From positions 1 through 27,642 of IMG/VR virus record IMGVR_UViG_3300010354_000487: a stretch of DNA of 27,642 nt. One strand, written 5' to 3'. Position 1 is the first letter of the stretch. Each line of letters starts with the position of its first letter. Shown here piece after piece: positions 1 to 7,707 of this stretch. The position numbers were made by a program, and so were the translations under genes. The stretch comes from a virus. The notes below the pieces were generated by a model. That model did not search any database. It saw only the letters and a list, made by a program, of their open reading frames with translations, and was not told the origin of the DNA.

Positions 1-1222
1 CAGCTGTAGTAACATATGGGTTAGCAATTAGACCATAACGTGTCTTGAAGCCAATCTTTGGCTGGAAGCTGTTAGGATCAATTGCACGTACCATTTGTAG
101 TGGAACGTATGGGCAGTAGGATAAGCCTGCGTCATATGGGCTAGAACCCTTATAACCAACTACATAGAACTGATTTGAAGCACCTAGGTTACCAGTGTAT
201 GGGTCGATATAAACACGGAAACGACCATTTAGAACACCAGCAAAAGTATTACCTGTATCATCAACGTTCAAATTAGCATTTGATGCTAGAGCAGGAGCAT
301 AGTCTAGAACACCAGACATTGCTAATGCAGAAGCTACGTCTGCTGAACATACGATGAAGTTGCCTTTTCCTCTACGAGTATCTTGAGCAATGTGATTAGC
401 ATCGCGCTCAATATTGAATAGAAGACCTTTGAAGCGCTCTACAGACCAACGTCCATTTGAATCAACGTCTAGGTCAAATGTGCCTGCGCTTGCTGTAGCA
501 GGAGATCCTGTCTTAGCTACTTTGTAGATCAAGCGAACGATTTCACGGTTGATCTCAAACATAAATTCTTGCGAAAGAATATTTGATAGCTCAGCTTCAG
601 CATCAAGACCATGAATTGCTTTCAAGTCTTGTGCTAATTCAACTGTGTACTCTGCCTTCAAAGCACGTGACTTAGCTGTAACTGTTGTCTTATCAATACT
701 GAAAGACATTTCAGCAAAATCTTGAGCAGCTTCAACAGCAGCCAATGTATTTGCTGTACCAGTTGTATATGAACCTGTTGCTAGAATGTTAGCAATAGCA
801 CCAGAGTGAGTACCAGCACCTGACCAATCTGTATCAGCTTCGTTGTATAGAGCTTCAACACGTGTCTCAGTATTGGAACGAGTATCTCCAGAACCACCGT
901 ACATTGAACGCATTGCGAAGATCAAGCCTGTTGGGCCTGTCATTGGCTGAACACCGCAAATGTCATATGCCATTAGATTTGGCATAGCACGACGTACTAG
1001 ACCAATCATAATTGGATCATACTTTTGAATTGCAGCTGTATCTTGAGCAATGTTATTGGTTGGTGTTTCGAAAAGTGCTTGACGCTCTTCACGTAAAGCT
1101 TTTTCCTGATTCTCAAGAAGAACGCTAGTTACCTGGCGCTTATAAGAATCTTTGATTTGTGGGAGTTCTGGATGATCCAGAATTGCTGCCCACTTTTGTT
1201 GTAGATTTTCAGATAAAAACAT
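1..1222 (-). CDS. gp23: major capsid protein gp23 (C-terminus cut by window edge)
   Basis: This is the T4-family major capsid protein, which forms the hexamers of the head shell after prohead assembly. I translated it by hand from the ATG at 1220-1222 to the left edge, giving about 407 residues with no stop. The N-terminus begins MFLSENLQQKWAAILDHPEL. The family landmark RRAMPNLMAYDICGVQPM is followed by GPTGLIFAMR, a very close match to T4 gp23 (RRAIPNLIAFDICGVQPM). T4 gp23 is 521 aa and marine versions are shorter, so only the last few dozen residues are probably missing. A strong AGGAG lies just upstream of the start and a TATAAATA late promoter sits about 30 bp upstream. T4 gp23 loses an N-terminal peptide to the gp21 protease; the L-F-E at residues 50-52 fits the (L/I)-X-E preference, but that is inference. 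Arginine codons are nearly all CGT/CGC, unlike most neighbouring genes. Confidence 0.97.
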   Translation of the reverse strand, partial: MFLSENLQQKWAAILDHPELPQIKDSYKRQVTSVLLENQEKALREERQALFETPTNNIAQDTAAIQKYDPIMIGLVRRAMPNLMAYDICGVQPMTGPTGLIFAMRSMYGGSGDTRSNTETRVEALYNEADTDWSGAGTHSGAIANILATGSYTTGTANTLAAVEAAQDFAEMSFSIDKTTVTAKSRALKAEYTVELAQDLKAIHGLDAEAELSNILSQEFMFEINREIVRLIYKVAKTGSPATASAGTFDLDVDSNGRWSVERFKGLLFNIERDANHIAQDTRRGKGNFIVCSADVASALAMSGVLDYAPALASNANLNVDDTGNTFAGVLNGRFRVYIDPYTGNLGASNQFYVVGYKGSSPYDAGLSYCPYVPLQMVRAIDPNSFQPKIGFKTRYGLIANPYVTTA

Positions 1223-1228
1223 TTGGTT

Positions 1229-1233
1229 CTCCT
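1229..1233 (-). promoter_or_regulatory. Shine-Dalgarno of gp23 in a small hairpin loop
   Basis: On the minus strand AGGAG precedes the gp23 ATG by 6 nt. It lies within GTTC-ATAGGA-GAAC (1226-1239), a 4-bp stem whose loop exposes most of the Shine-Dalgarno sequence. The RBS is strong by match; the hairpin is short and may be chance. Confidence 0.75.
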
Positions 1234-1252
1234 ATGAACGAAACCTTTTTGA

Positions 1253-1260
1253 TATTTATA
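1253..1260 (-). promoter_or_regulatory. T4-type late promoter of gp23
   Basis: The minus strand reads TATAAATATC here, an exact match to the T4 late promoter octamer TATAAATA recognised through the gp55/gp33/gp45 machinery. It lies in the 41-bp gap between the gp22 stop and the gp23 start, about 30 bp upstream of the ATG, which is the right place for a short 5' leader. The position immediately before the major capsid gene matches T4 practice. Confidence 0.85.
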
Positions 1261-1263
1261 AAA

Positions 1264-2406
1264 TTAAGCACGTTTAATTGATCTTGATAGTGCTTGTGCA
1301 TAAGCTGCGACAGTACTAGGAGTAGATTCGACTAAAGTATTGTCAACTGCTTGTGATGCATCTTCAACTAAAGTTTGACTTGTTGCTGCTTCAGTTACTT
1401 TTGTCTTGCCTTTTGGAAAATAATTTTCCTTGATAACAGCGACTTTATCTGCATAAACATCTTCGTTATCAAAAGCAATACCTTCAACTAACTTATGCAA
1501 TTTAACAGTTTCGGTATCTGCTAAATCTCTGGACAAATCCTCTAGAATAGACTTGCGCTTTAGTTCAACGACTTCACTATTAAGTTCTACATTAATATTG
1601 ATTGCTTCGTTTAACTTCTGCTCTAGCTCTTCGGCTTTAGCTTGTAACTCACCAATAACATCATATTTTTCCTCAGGAACTTCTACGTAATGTTCCTTGA
1701 ATAGATTCTTAAGTCCGCTAATAAAGTCTTCTGCGATTTCTGTACGAAGACCAGACTCAAGAGCTAATTCATTTTCTTCCATCCATTGTTCAACAACATA
1801 GTTTAGATATGAATCGATTTTCTCAACCATACCTTCTCTAAGTTCAGCAAAATCTTCTTCGTATTTTGCTTCAAGCTGTTCAGCAATCTTTTCCATCTCA
1901 TGGTTAACACGAGCAATTACTGCTGCTTCGAAAATAGATGTAGCTTTGTTCTTAAATTCTTCTGATAGATCATCTCCGAAAATTGGAGAAAGATCAATGG
2001 CTTCGATTTCAGAAGTATCTTCGGCTTCAACATCTTCGCCTTCTACTTCTTCAATCTCTTCATCCATTGGCTTATTACCAGTTGGATTCTTACCTGTAGC
2101 AGAAGCAGTCATATCACCAACTGTAGTAAAGTTTGGTGTTGGTCCTGCGCCTTTAGCCTGTGGTGGAGTAGATCTAGGAGTAGACTTAGATGCTACCGCT
2201 CCTTGATTTGGCTCCTTTTCGTCTCTTGTTTCATATGAAGCTTTTTCTGACGATCCTTGCATTGGACTAGAAGCATCTCCTGAATTAGCAGGACTCAAGG
2301 TGGTATCCTTTTTAACGGTATCTGCACCCATTTTATCAGCTTCGTCAAGAGTTGCTTTAGCTTCTACACGCTCAAGCAATTCTTTAATTTTGCTTTCTAC
2401 TGACAT
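1264..2406 (-). CDS. gp22: prohead core scaffold protein gp22
   Basis: This is the major internal scaffold on which the gp23 prohead shell assembles; in T4 it is degraded by gp21 during maturation. The 380-aa product has a low-complexity, Ser/Thr/Pro-rich N-terminal third, then an extremely acidic stretch (residues about 113-140), then a long charged alpha-helical region. The helical part includes NYVVEQWMEENELALESGLR and VEVPEEKYDVIGELQ, which I recognise from marine gp22 proteins. It is longer than T4 gp22 (269 aa), mainly because of the N-terminal extension. Several L-X-E triplets (for example TLVEDAS and TLVEST near the C-terminus) are candidate gp21 cleavage sites. It lies between gp21 and gp23 as in T4. 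AGGAGA stands 7 nt before the ATG, and a late promoter is about 33 bp upstream. Confidence 0.93.
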   Translation of the reverse strand: MSVESKIKELLERVEAKATLDEADKMGADTVKKDTTLSPANSGDASSPMQGSSEKASYETRDEKEPNQGAVASKSTPRSTPPQAKGAGPTPNFTTVGDMTASATGKNPTGNKPMDEEIEEVEGEDVEAEDTSEIEAIDLSPIFGDDLSEEFKNKATSIFEAAVIARVNHEMEKIAEQLEAKYEEDFAELREGMVEKIDSYLNYVVEQWMEENELALESGLRTEIAEDFISGLKNLFKEHYVEVPEEKYDVIGELQAKAEELEQKLNEAININVELNSEVVELKRKSILEDLSRDLADTETVKLHKLVEGIAFDNEDVYADKVAVIKENYFPKGKTKVTEAATSQTLVEDASQAVDNTLVESTPSTVAAYAQALSRSIKRA

Positions 2407-2438
2407 TTACTTGTCTCCTAAATGGAAATTTACTCAAT

Positions 2439-2446
2439 TATTTATA
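2439..2446 (-). promoter_or_regulatory. T4-type late promoter of gp22
   Basis: The minus strand reads TATAAATAATTGAG, containing the exact late octamer. It falls in the 41-bp gap between the gp21 stop (2448) and the gp22 ATG (2406). The following leader contains TTAGGAGACAAG before the start. The bases after the octamer (ATT) match those after the gp18 promoter. Confidence 0.85.
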
Positions 2447-2447
2447 A

Positions 2448-3098
2448 TTATGGTTGCCTAGACAACATATGTACAAACTTCTCAAAGAGTTCGATCTTTA
2501 CTCGATCTAAGTCTTTAGATTTTGTCTCTTTGATTTGCTTTTTGGCTTCTTCGATCTGTCTAGATTTCCATACACCATTTTCGCAAATCCAGTCTACATT
2601 TTCCATGATGCCTTGAACAAAAGCATCCGGTGCAGATGGGTCAGCTACAATATCCACCGTAGCTAGATGAAAGTCGTCTTGGACTTCCATAACACCATTT
2701 CTTTCTTTTAATGAACCTAATCCTCTAGATGATACACCTAACATAACACCTTCTTCAATAAAATTTCTGGCAATTTTACCCATAGGTGTTTCTAGAACTT
2801 TTGCTCGACCAATCACATTTGTGCCATCAAATTTTAATTCAGATATAAGATGAGATACTTTATCTAAATTAATAGTTGGATTAGAAGGATGACCAAGTTC
2901 GCCCAACGAACGCTTTTGCTCTATTAGACCCTGGTATCTTTGTACTTCTTTTTCCATGACAGACAAAGGATAAATTCTACCATTACGGTTTTGCTGATTC
3001 GCCTGCATGAAAATGCCTTCTATGAAAACATTTTTCTTTCCATTAGTCTCTTCAGTCAAGTATTTAAGTTCTTGTGTAACTTCTGTAATTAGTTTCAT
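2448..3098 (-). CDS. gp21: prohead core scaffold protease gp21
   Basis: This is the prohead maturation protease (T4 gp21, herpesvirus-assemblin-like serine protease fold, family U9/S80), which cleaves scaffold and capsid proteins in the closed prohead. The product is 216 aa; T4 gp21 is 212 aa. The catalytic landmarks are visible: His70 in LGELGHPSNP, Ser123/Ser124 in GVSSRGLG, and the conserved VADPSAPDAF at residues 151-160. The N-terminal substrate-like strand contains NQQNRNGRIYP. L-T-E at residues 14-16 is a possible self-cleavage site (inference). The gene starts 2 nt after an unidentified 134-aa gene and is followed by gp22, so it keeps the T4 order 21-22-23. No promoter is visible directly upstream, so it is probably read from further upstream. 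Confidence 0.95.
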   Translation of the reverse strand: MKLITEVTQELKYLTEETNGKKNVFIEGIFMQANQQNRNGRIYPLSVMEKEVQRYQGLIEQKRSLGELGHPSNPTINLDKVSHLISELKFDGTNVIGRAKVLETPMGKIARNFIEEGVMLGVSSRGLGSLKERNGVMEVQDDFHLATVDIVADPSAPDAFVQGIMENVDWICENGVWKSRQIEEAKKQIKETKSKDLDRVKIELFEKFVHMLSRQP

Positions 3099-3099
3099 T

Positions 3100-3504
3100 T
3101 TAGATCTTCTGATAATCTTTGAGTGCTTGGTTATTAGGTTCGTTGAATCCTTGCTTGGTTAAACCAAGAAATAATGTGGAAGTTGCTGGCAAAGTTACTT
3201 TTATATTTGCGCCATTGTTTTCATTATCCACAAATCCCATCATTTGATTAAATGACCAGTTATCATTACCAAACAATTGCATAACAGTATTGCCGTTTCT
3301 AGCAATAGTAATAGGTGTTGTGGAATTACTATTAGTAAAAATAACACTGTTAATATTTACTCTAACGGTATTCGCAACATCTGTAACTGTTTCATCAGGC
3401 AATTTAAGATCGGCAACCAAATCTACGTTAGCAGTGCCGTCTCCGACAAATTTTACAACTGCCTGTTGGCGTACTCTTTTGATAATAAACTTAGATATAG
3501 GCAT
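3100..3504 (-). CDS. unidentified small beta-rich protein within the prohead cassette
   Basis: I do not recognise this 134-aa product. It has a basic N-terminus (MPISKFIIKRVRQQAVVKF) followed by alternating hydrophobic and polar stretches typical of beta strands (VRVNINSVIFTN, ITIARNGNTVMQLFG, ANIKVTLPATSTLFLGL). No signal peptide, membrane segment or cysteine motif is seen. AAGGA upstream of the ATG is an acceptable RBS. It sits between the two tiny prohead-core-type genes and gp21, a position with no extra gene in T4 (order 20-67-68-21). Location suggests a virion or prohead protein, such as a decoration or core component, but this is inference only. It is a real gene by tight spacing: 3 nt after the upstream stop and 1 nt before gp21. 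Confidence 0.8.
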   Translation of the reverse strand: MPISKFIIKRVRQQAVVKFVGDGTANVDLVADLKLPDETVTDVANTVRVNINSVIFTNSNSTTPITIARNGNTVMQLFGNDNWSFNQMMGFVDNENNGANIKVTLPATSTLFLGLTKQGFNEPNNQALKDYQKI

Positions 3505-3507
3505 TTA

Positions 3508-3699
3508 TTAATCCTTTTTATCTTTGCGCATAACACCATACTTAGCACCCAGGGCCATTCTGATGCGCTCCTTTTTGCTTTTACCGGCAAATTTAGGATT
3601 ATCGCTATGGACGAAATCACTTATCCATTTTCCAGTTGGGTCAGATGCTTTTAATTTTTCTAATAAAGCATCTTCTCTGAATGCATTAAAATTTTTCAT
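3508..3699 (-). CDS. small basic protein in the gp68 position (prohead core type)
   Basis: The 63-aa product is MKNFNAFREDALLEKLKASD followed by a segment containing GKWISDFVHSDNPKFAGKSK and then KERIRMALGAKYG. The FAGKSKKERIRMALGA motif recurs in my memory of small proteins between portal and protease in marine T4-like phages. It occupies the place of T4 gene 68 (prohead core, 141 aa), but is less than half as long, so the equivalence rests on synteny. It is strongly basic at the C-terminus. The ATG overlaps the stop of the upstream gene as ATGA, which indicates translational coupling. The function is inferred to be in prohead core assembly. Confidence 0.7.
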   Translation of the reverse strand: MKNFNAFREDALLEKLKASDPTGKWISDFVHSDNPKFAGKSKKERIRMALGAKYGVMRKDKKD

Positions 3700-3866
3700 T
3701 CCTCGGTATTATCCTTGTATAAGCTAGATGCCATATCTTGTTTCTTTGTATCTAAAGCATCGCTAACTCTTGTAGCCATCATGGAGTTAAATTTTTCCAT
3801 AGCGTCTGCAGATTTATCAGATAAAATATCATTAACCATATGTCTAATAACTTCAGATTGTTCCAT
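3696..3866 (-). CDS. 56-aa protein in the gp67 position (prohead core type)
   Basis: This gene is very short. I read an ATG at 3864-3866 to a TGA at 3696-3698, giving 56 aa: MEQSEVIRHMVNDILSDKSA, then DAMEKFNSMMATRVSDALDT, then KKQDMASSLYKDNTEE. GGA precedes the ATG by 6 nt. It begins 9 nt after the portal stop and its TGA overlaps the next ATG, filling what would otherwise be a gap. The product is predicted to be entirely helical. The FNxMMxxRVxDALDxKKQDxASSLY pattern resembles the small gp67-type prohead core proteins that follow the portal gene in T4-like phages. Assignment as gp67 is based on position plus this pattern, not on strong similarity to T4 gp67 (80 aa). Confidence 0.72.
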   Translation of the reverse strand: MEQSEVIRHMVNDILSDKSADAMEKFNSMMATRVSDALDTKKQDMASSLYKDNTEE

Positions 3867-3875
3867 TTCAATTCC

Positions 3876-5390
3876 TTATTGTTGAGGCATAGTATTATTT
3901 ATTGGAGGACCTTCGGTTTGAATTTCCCCATTTATTCTTTCAATATCATCATCAGTCATTCTCAAAATGTTTTTCATGACATACTGTTTACTAAAGAATG
4001 AACCGATATAAGGTTGAATTTGATTCAATATATCAACTCTATTTCTAAGATTATCTGCTTCCTTCATTTCAGCAAAATACTGATCTTGTGCATATCTGAT
4101 CTGTATTTTTTCGCTAATAACTTTCCAATCTTGATCTGTAATAACACCTTTAAGAACTAGATTTGTTCTTAGTACATCTAAAAATATTTCGTTGAACTTT
4201 TTACGAAGTCTTGATACAAACTTGGCAAATTTTAATTCGTCTCTAGTTATTTCCTCAGCTCGGCCAAACTGAAATCCGTTTTGAGGTTGCATTCTAGATA
4301 CTGGTACATTTAATGCCTGATAAACTTTTTGCTGAAAATAGTTTATATCTTCAATCTGTCCAAGATTTTCTCCACCTGGCAATGTAGTGATTTCTGTTCC
4401 TCTACCACCTTCTCTACGAGGTAACCAAAAATCTTCCAACATAGACATAAACTTTCTATCGTCTCTTATCTCACCTGTGGCAGAATCATAAACGATCTTA
4501 TTACGATACCTAGCCATCACATCTTTAAGATATTGTTCAGCTTTAATTTTTGGCAAATTGCCTACATCAATATAAAATATTCTTCGTTCTGGTGCTCTGG
4601 ATAATCTATAAATCACCAAAGCATCTTCCATCATCTTTAATTGATTGATTGGCTTAATTGCTTTGTGCAAATAACCTAACACCACATGCTTTTCTAAATC
4701 CATCATACCAGATGGAACATAAACTACAGAATCGGTAGACAATCTAATTGATTGATTCGATACTGCAGCCATTGAATACTGAGGGTTATAATTTATACCC
4801 TTATCATTATAGATGAAAAATTCATCAATATTTTTTATTAAATCTGCACCTGTTTTCTGATCCTTTTGCTTATCAATTTTTCTAACTTTACGAATCTTTC
4901 TAGGATCAATATTACGAAGTTCTACTATTCCTCTTTTAGGATTAGTAACATCAATTACTTTCTGAAAATAAATTCTTCCATCAACATACCATTGTCTAAA
5001 CCAATCATAACCTTTATAGTTAAAATTTAATAATCTAAGTACTTCATTGAATTCTATTTTTATACTATCTTTAATACTTTCTGGTAAATCTGAATTATCT
5101 AAATTAATAGTAACAGGATCTTCATTATCAGTAGCAGCTATTGCTTCAGTGACGATTTCATCCACAGCAGTAGAGGCGTCAGCATACATAGCTGCTTCTC
5201 TATATCTCGTAATTAATTCAGCTTCCGATTTTGACGACGCATCTAAATCAACATAGGTGCCATAATAACCTGCACCCGATACTGTAGCTGCTCCGTCTTC
5301 AGGCTCAGGTGATATAAACGACTGAGCCTTTGTTCCTAAATCGTTAACTTCATTACGAGAAATTGTAAAACCAAATAACGAAAGTGCCAT
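3876..5390 (-). CDS. gp20: portal vertex protein gp20
   Basis: This is the dodecameric head-tail connector through which DNA is packaged and ejected, and which nucleates prohead assembly. The 504-aa product (T4 gp20 is 524 aa) shows family blocks including ADASTAVDEIVTEAI near residue 70-85, DWFRQWYVDGRIYFQKVID, LRNIDPRKIRKVRKI, the LYRLSRAPERR-like IYRLSRAPERRIFYIDVGNL, and LPGGENLGQIEDINYFQQKV. These are strongly conserved in marine and T4 portals. The gene follows gp19 as in T4. Only 6 nt separate it from the gp19 stop and no clear Shine-Dalgarno is seen (the bases before the ATG are TAATAAAAT), so expression probably depends on coupling to gp19 and is low. That suits a protein present in 12 copies. 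Confidence 0.97.
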   Translation of the reverse strand: MALSLFGFTISRNEVNDLGTKAQSFISPEPEDGAATVSGAGYYGTYVDLDASSKSEAELITRYREAAMYADASTAVDEIVTEAIAATDNEDPVTINLDNSDLPESIKDSIKIEFNEVLRLLNFNYKGYDWFRQWYVDGRIYFQKVIDVTNPKRGIVELRNIDPRKIRKVRKIDKQKDQKTGADLIKNIDEFFIYNDKGINYNPQYSMAAVSNQSIRLSTDSVVYVPSGMMDLEKHVVLGYLHKAIKPINQLKMMEDALVIYRLSRAPERRIFYIDVGNLPKIKAEQYLKDVMARYRNKIVYDSATGEIRDDRKFMSMLEDFWLPRREGGRGTEITTLPGGENLGQIEDINYFQQKVYQALNVPVSRMQPQNGFQFGRAEEITRDELKFAKFVSRLRKKFNEIFLDVLRTNLVLKGVITDQDWKVISEKIQIRYAQDQYFAEMKEADNLRNRVDILNQIQPYIGSFFSKQYVMKNILRMTDDDIERINGEIQTEGPPINNTMPQQ

Positions 5391-5396
5391 ATTTTA

Positions 5397-5978
5397 TTAT
5401 GTTCCAAATGGTGTAGTAGCTAGATCAAGCAATGTATTCAAAGGATTAGATGAAACTGTAAATGTTTGATATTCAAATGTCACTGTGAATTCTGAGATAG
5501 TATCATTAGATTGGAAATTTAATCCAACACCTCCTAACAGAGTCGGGAATGCTCCCTGTAGAATGTACTGTTTTAATACTTTACCGTTTCTATCTAATTG
5601 ATAAACTATCATATCTCTTTGATATTCAGATGGGACTAATCTACCTGTCTTATTCAATAGATTATCCATACCGTTCATCCATTGTTCTAAAGCTGAACGA
5701 ATGGAAAAATCAGAATCATTAAGTACATTGATAGTGAATCCTGCAAATGTTCTATCACCTACAAGTTTTACATCTCTACCTCTGTAAAACACATTAACTA
5801 AACCTAAAGTCTGTCCAGGCAATTCTGCAGCAGTAACCAAGAAAGGAGCCCTTGCAACTGCAAGAGCTGCTCCGGTAACATACGTAGGGAAACTTAGCTG
5901 AACAGCGAATTGATTCGGCCTCGCACCACCATTGGTTAGTGCAGACTTGAATCTATCTACGTTAAATGCGGTTGACAT
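5397..5978 (-). CDS. gp19: tail tube protein gp19
   Basis: This is the inner tube subunit of the contractile tail. The 193-aa product starts MSTAFNVDRFKSALTNGGAR followed by PNQFAVQLSFPTYV, the standard N-terminus of gp19-like tubes in marine T4-like phages. It continues with the tube-fold blocks FYRGRDVKLVGDRTF and FTINVLNDSDFSIRSALEQWM. The C-terminal ISEFTVTFEYQTF strand is typical of this fold. It is somewhat longer than T4 gp19 (163 aa). It lies 16 nt downstream of the sheath gene with a good AAGGGAGA RBS, and probably shares the gp18 late transcript. Confidence 0.96.
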   Translation of the reverse strand: MSTAFNVDRFKSALTNGGARPNQFAVQLSFPTYVTGAALAVARAPFLVTAAELPGQTLGLVNVFYRGRDVKLVGDRTFAGFTINVLNDSDFSIRSALEQWMNGMDNLLNKTGRLVPSEYQRDMIVYQLDRNGKVLKQYILQGAFPTLLGGVGLNFQSNDTISEFTVTFEYQTFTVSSNPLNTLLDLATTPFGT

Positions 5979-5994
5979 CTATTTCTCCCTTAAA

Positions 5995-7656
5995 TTATGC
6001 GCCTAATTCTTCAAAAGATATACCTGTTCTTGTAGCAATAAAATTCAATTGAACAAAATTAATAGCTCTTGCAGGTTTAACATAAATGTCTGCTACAAAT
6101 TCGTTTCTATCAATTACTTCTGCAGTATTATTTGTTTCATCACATACTACACGGAAATCAGTAATTCCTCTGCGACCTTGTACATCTCTTAGGTATGGTT
6201 CAACTAGATTTCTAAACTGAGCTCTTGTAAATGCATCATTGAATTCAAATAATTGAAACTTCGATGCTGTTGCAATAGCTTTTTCTAGCACTATAAACAA
6301 TCTGCGAACATTGATTCTATCAAATGCGCTAGGTCTAGCTAATAGAGTTTTATCTCCGAATAACACTGTGCCCTGACCTGGGAAGGTAACCACTGGATTT
6401 ACGCCTGCTCTATACAATGTATCCCTATCAGATTTCGATGGGGAGTATGCCAACTTTACAACATTCTTAATTTGTCCTCTATTAAATCCTGCAGGAGAGA
6501 ACCAAGGATCAGCAACAAAATCTGATCTTGCTGTAATGCCCGCAATATCTCCATTCAATGGTATCCAACGATATACATCGTTGTATCGGTCATACTGATA
6601 TTTCCATCCCGAATCTAAAACAGCATATGATGAGCTAGGCAATCCATTTCTAAAATTCACAACATTGGTCACGGCAGTTGTATTGTTAACAACATCAACA
6701 TATTTAGGTGAAGCAAAAACCATACAATCTTTTCTTACTTCAGCAACATTATTGATAACTGAAGTTACATTTGCTACATCTAAATCACCGGTCGGCAGTA
6801 GGTTAATATCATACAATTCATCGTTAGCAAAAACTGTATATTGACCTAAAACATTAGCAGCACTAGCTACAATATCTGTACCACCACCAAGTGTCATAGT
6901 TACATTAGCAGTTAAATTAGCAAAAGTAACTGCGCCTGAAGCAGTGCCCCAATTGCTTGTTGAACTGGTGTTAGCGGTGTGGTTAGCCCATCTAATATAT
7001 TTAGAACTATTATTGATTACCGTCTTATAGTAATTTATAGAACCATCTAAAGCCTTAGCATCTGAAGCTTTAGACAAATACGAAAACTTTTCTAAAACTG
7101 TATCTGCAGCACCTGTCCAAGACCCATTTGAATCAAGAACTACTACGTGAAGTTCGTCGAAAGCTCCACCTAAACTACCCACATAACTAGATGTGTTAGG
7201 AGCAGTTGAACTAAATTGTGTTTTATATGCCCAAGAACCGAAAGTGTTGGCATCGGCCATAGACACTTTGATTGAGTTTCCTAAGGTGCCTGGGTATCTT
7301 GCTACCCATTCACCAGTATTTGTGAATGTCAATGTTTCATAGTGATCATCATTTTTAACTAATGTTGCAGTATTGGCTGCTGCATTTTTAGCATCACCTG
7401 AAACTGCTCTAATAACTTTTAGATTATTACCATATGATAAAAAGTTTGCAGCAGTGAAAAACGACACATATGTATTAGTGGTTGGTTTACCAAATATCGC
7501 CACTAGATTTTTTTCTGAATCTACTTGAGTTACCTGTTCAGCAGGACCCCACTGGAAATTCCCGACAAAACCACCGGCAGTTGTGGAAACGCTTGGAACA
7601 CTAAGTGTGTCATCTCTTTCAGTTACTAGTACACCCGGTGAAAGCTGAAATGCCAT
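5995..7656 (-). CDS. gp18: contractile tail sheath protein gp18
   Basis: This protein polymerises round the tube and contracts at infection. The 553-aa product begins MAFQLSPGVLVTERDDTLSV and ends with FVQLNFIATRTGISFEELGA, both diagnostic for T4-type sheaths. Conserved core blocks include GGFVGNFQWGPAEQV (residues about 28-42), SYAVLDSGWKYQYDRYNDVY, WFSPAGFNRGQIKNV and DRINVRRLFIVLEKAI. It is shorter than T4 gp18 (659 aa), consistent with a reduced protruding domain in the variable middle section (about residues 100-290), which is rich in Asn, Thr and Ala. A late promoter lies about 52 bp upstream and AGGAG precedes the ATG by 7 nt. Confidence 0.97.
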   Translation of the reverse strand: MAFQLSPGVLVTERDDTLSVPSVSTTAGGFVGNFQWGPAEQVTQVDSEKNLVAIFGKPTTNTYVSFFTAANFLSYGNNLKVIRAVSGDAKNAAANTATLVKNDDHYETLTFTNTGEWVARYPGTLGNSIKVSMADANTFGSWAYKTQFSSTAPNTSSYVGSLGGAFDELHVVVLDSNGSWTGAADTVLEKFSYLSKASDAKALDGSINYYKTVINNSSKYIRWANHTANTSSTSNWGTASGAVTFANLTANVTMTLGGGTDIVASAANVLGQYTVFANDELYDINLLPTGDLDVANVTSVINNVAEVRKDCMVFASPKYVDVVNNTTAVTNVVNFRNGLPSSSYAVLDSGWKYQYDRYNDVYRWIPLNGDIAGITARSDFVADPWFSPAGFNRGQIKNVVKLAYSPSKSDRDTLYRAGVNPVVTFPGQGTVLFGDKTLLARPSAFDRINVRRLFIVLEKAIATASKFQLFEFNDAFTRAQFRNLVEPYLRDVQGRRGITDFRVVCDETNNTAEVIDRNEFVADIYVKPARAINFVQLNFIATRTGISFEELGA

Positions 7657-7680
7657 CTTAATCTCCTAAAGATTTTTGGA

Positions 7681-7696
7681 AGTCGTCATGACAACT
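7681..7696. promoter_or_regulatory. imperfect 16-bp dyad in the gp18 leader
   Basis: AGTTGTCATGACGACT (minus strand) is complementary to itself at 7 of 8 positions; only the fourth pair mismatches. It lies between the late promoter and the gp18 RBS. It could be a protein-binding site or form a short mRNA hairpin with a tetraloop. Its role is unknown. Confidence 0.35.
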
Positions 7697-7707
7697 AAAT
7701 TACTAAT

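Noticed and set aside
1946-2206. Plus-strand open frame over gp22
   Set aside because: It is antisense to the acidic, Ser/Thr/Pro-rich part of gp22 and lacks any motif or RBS.
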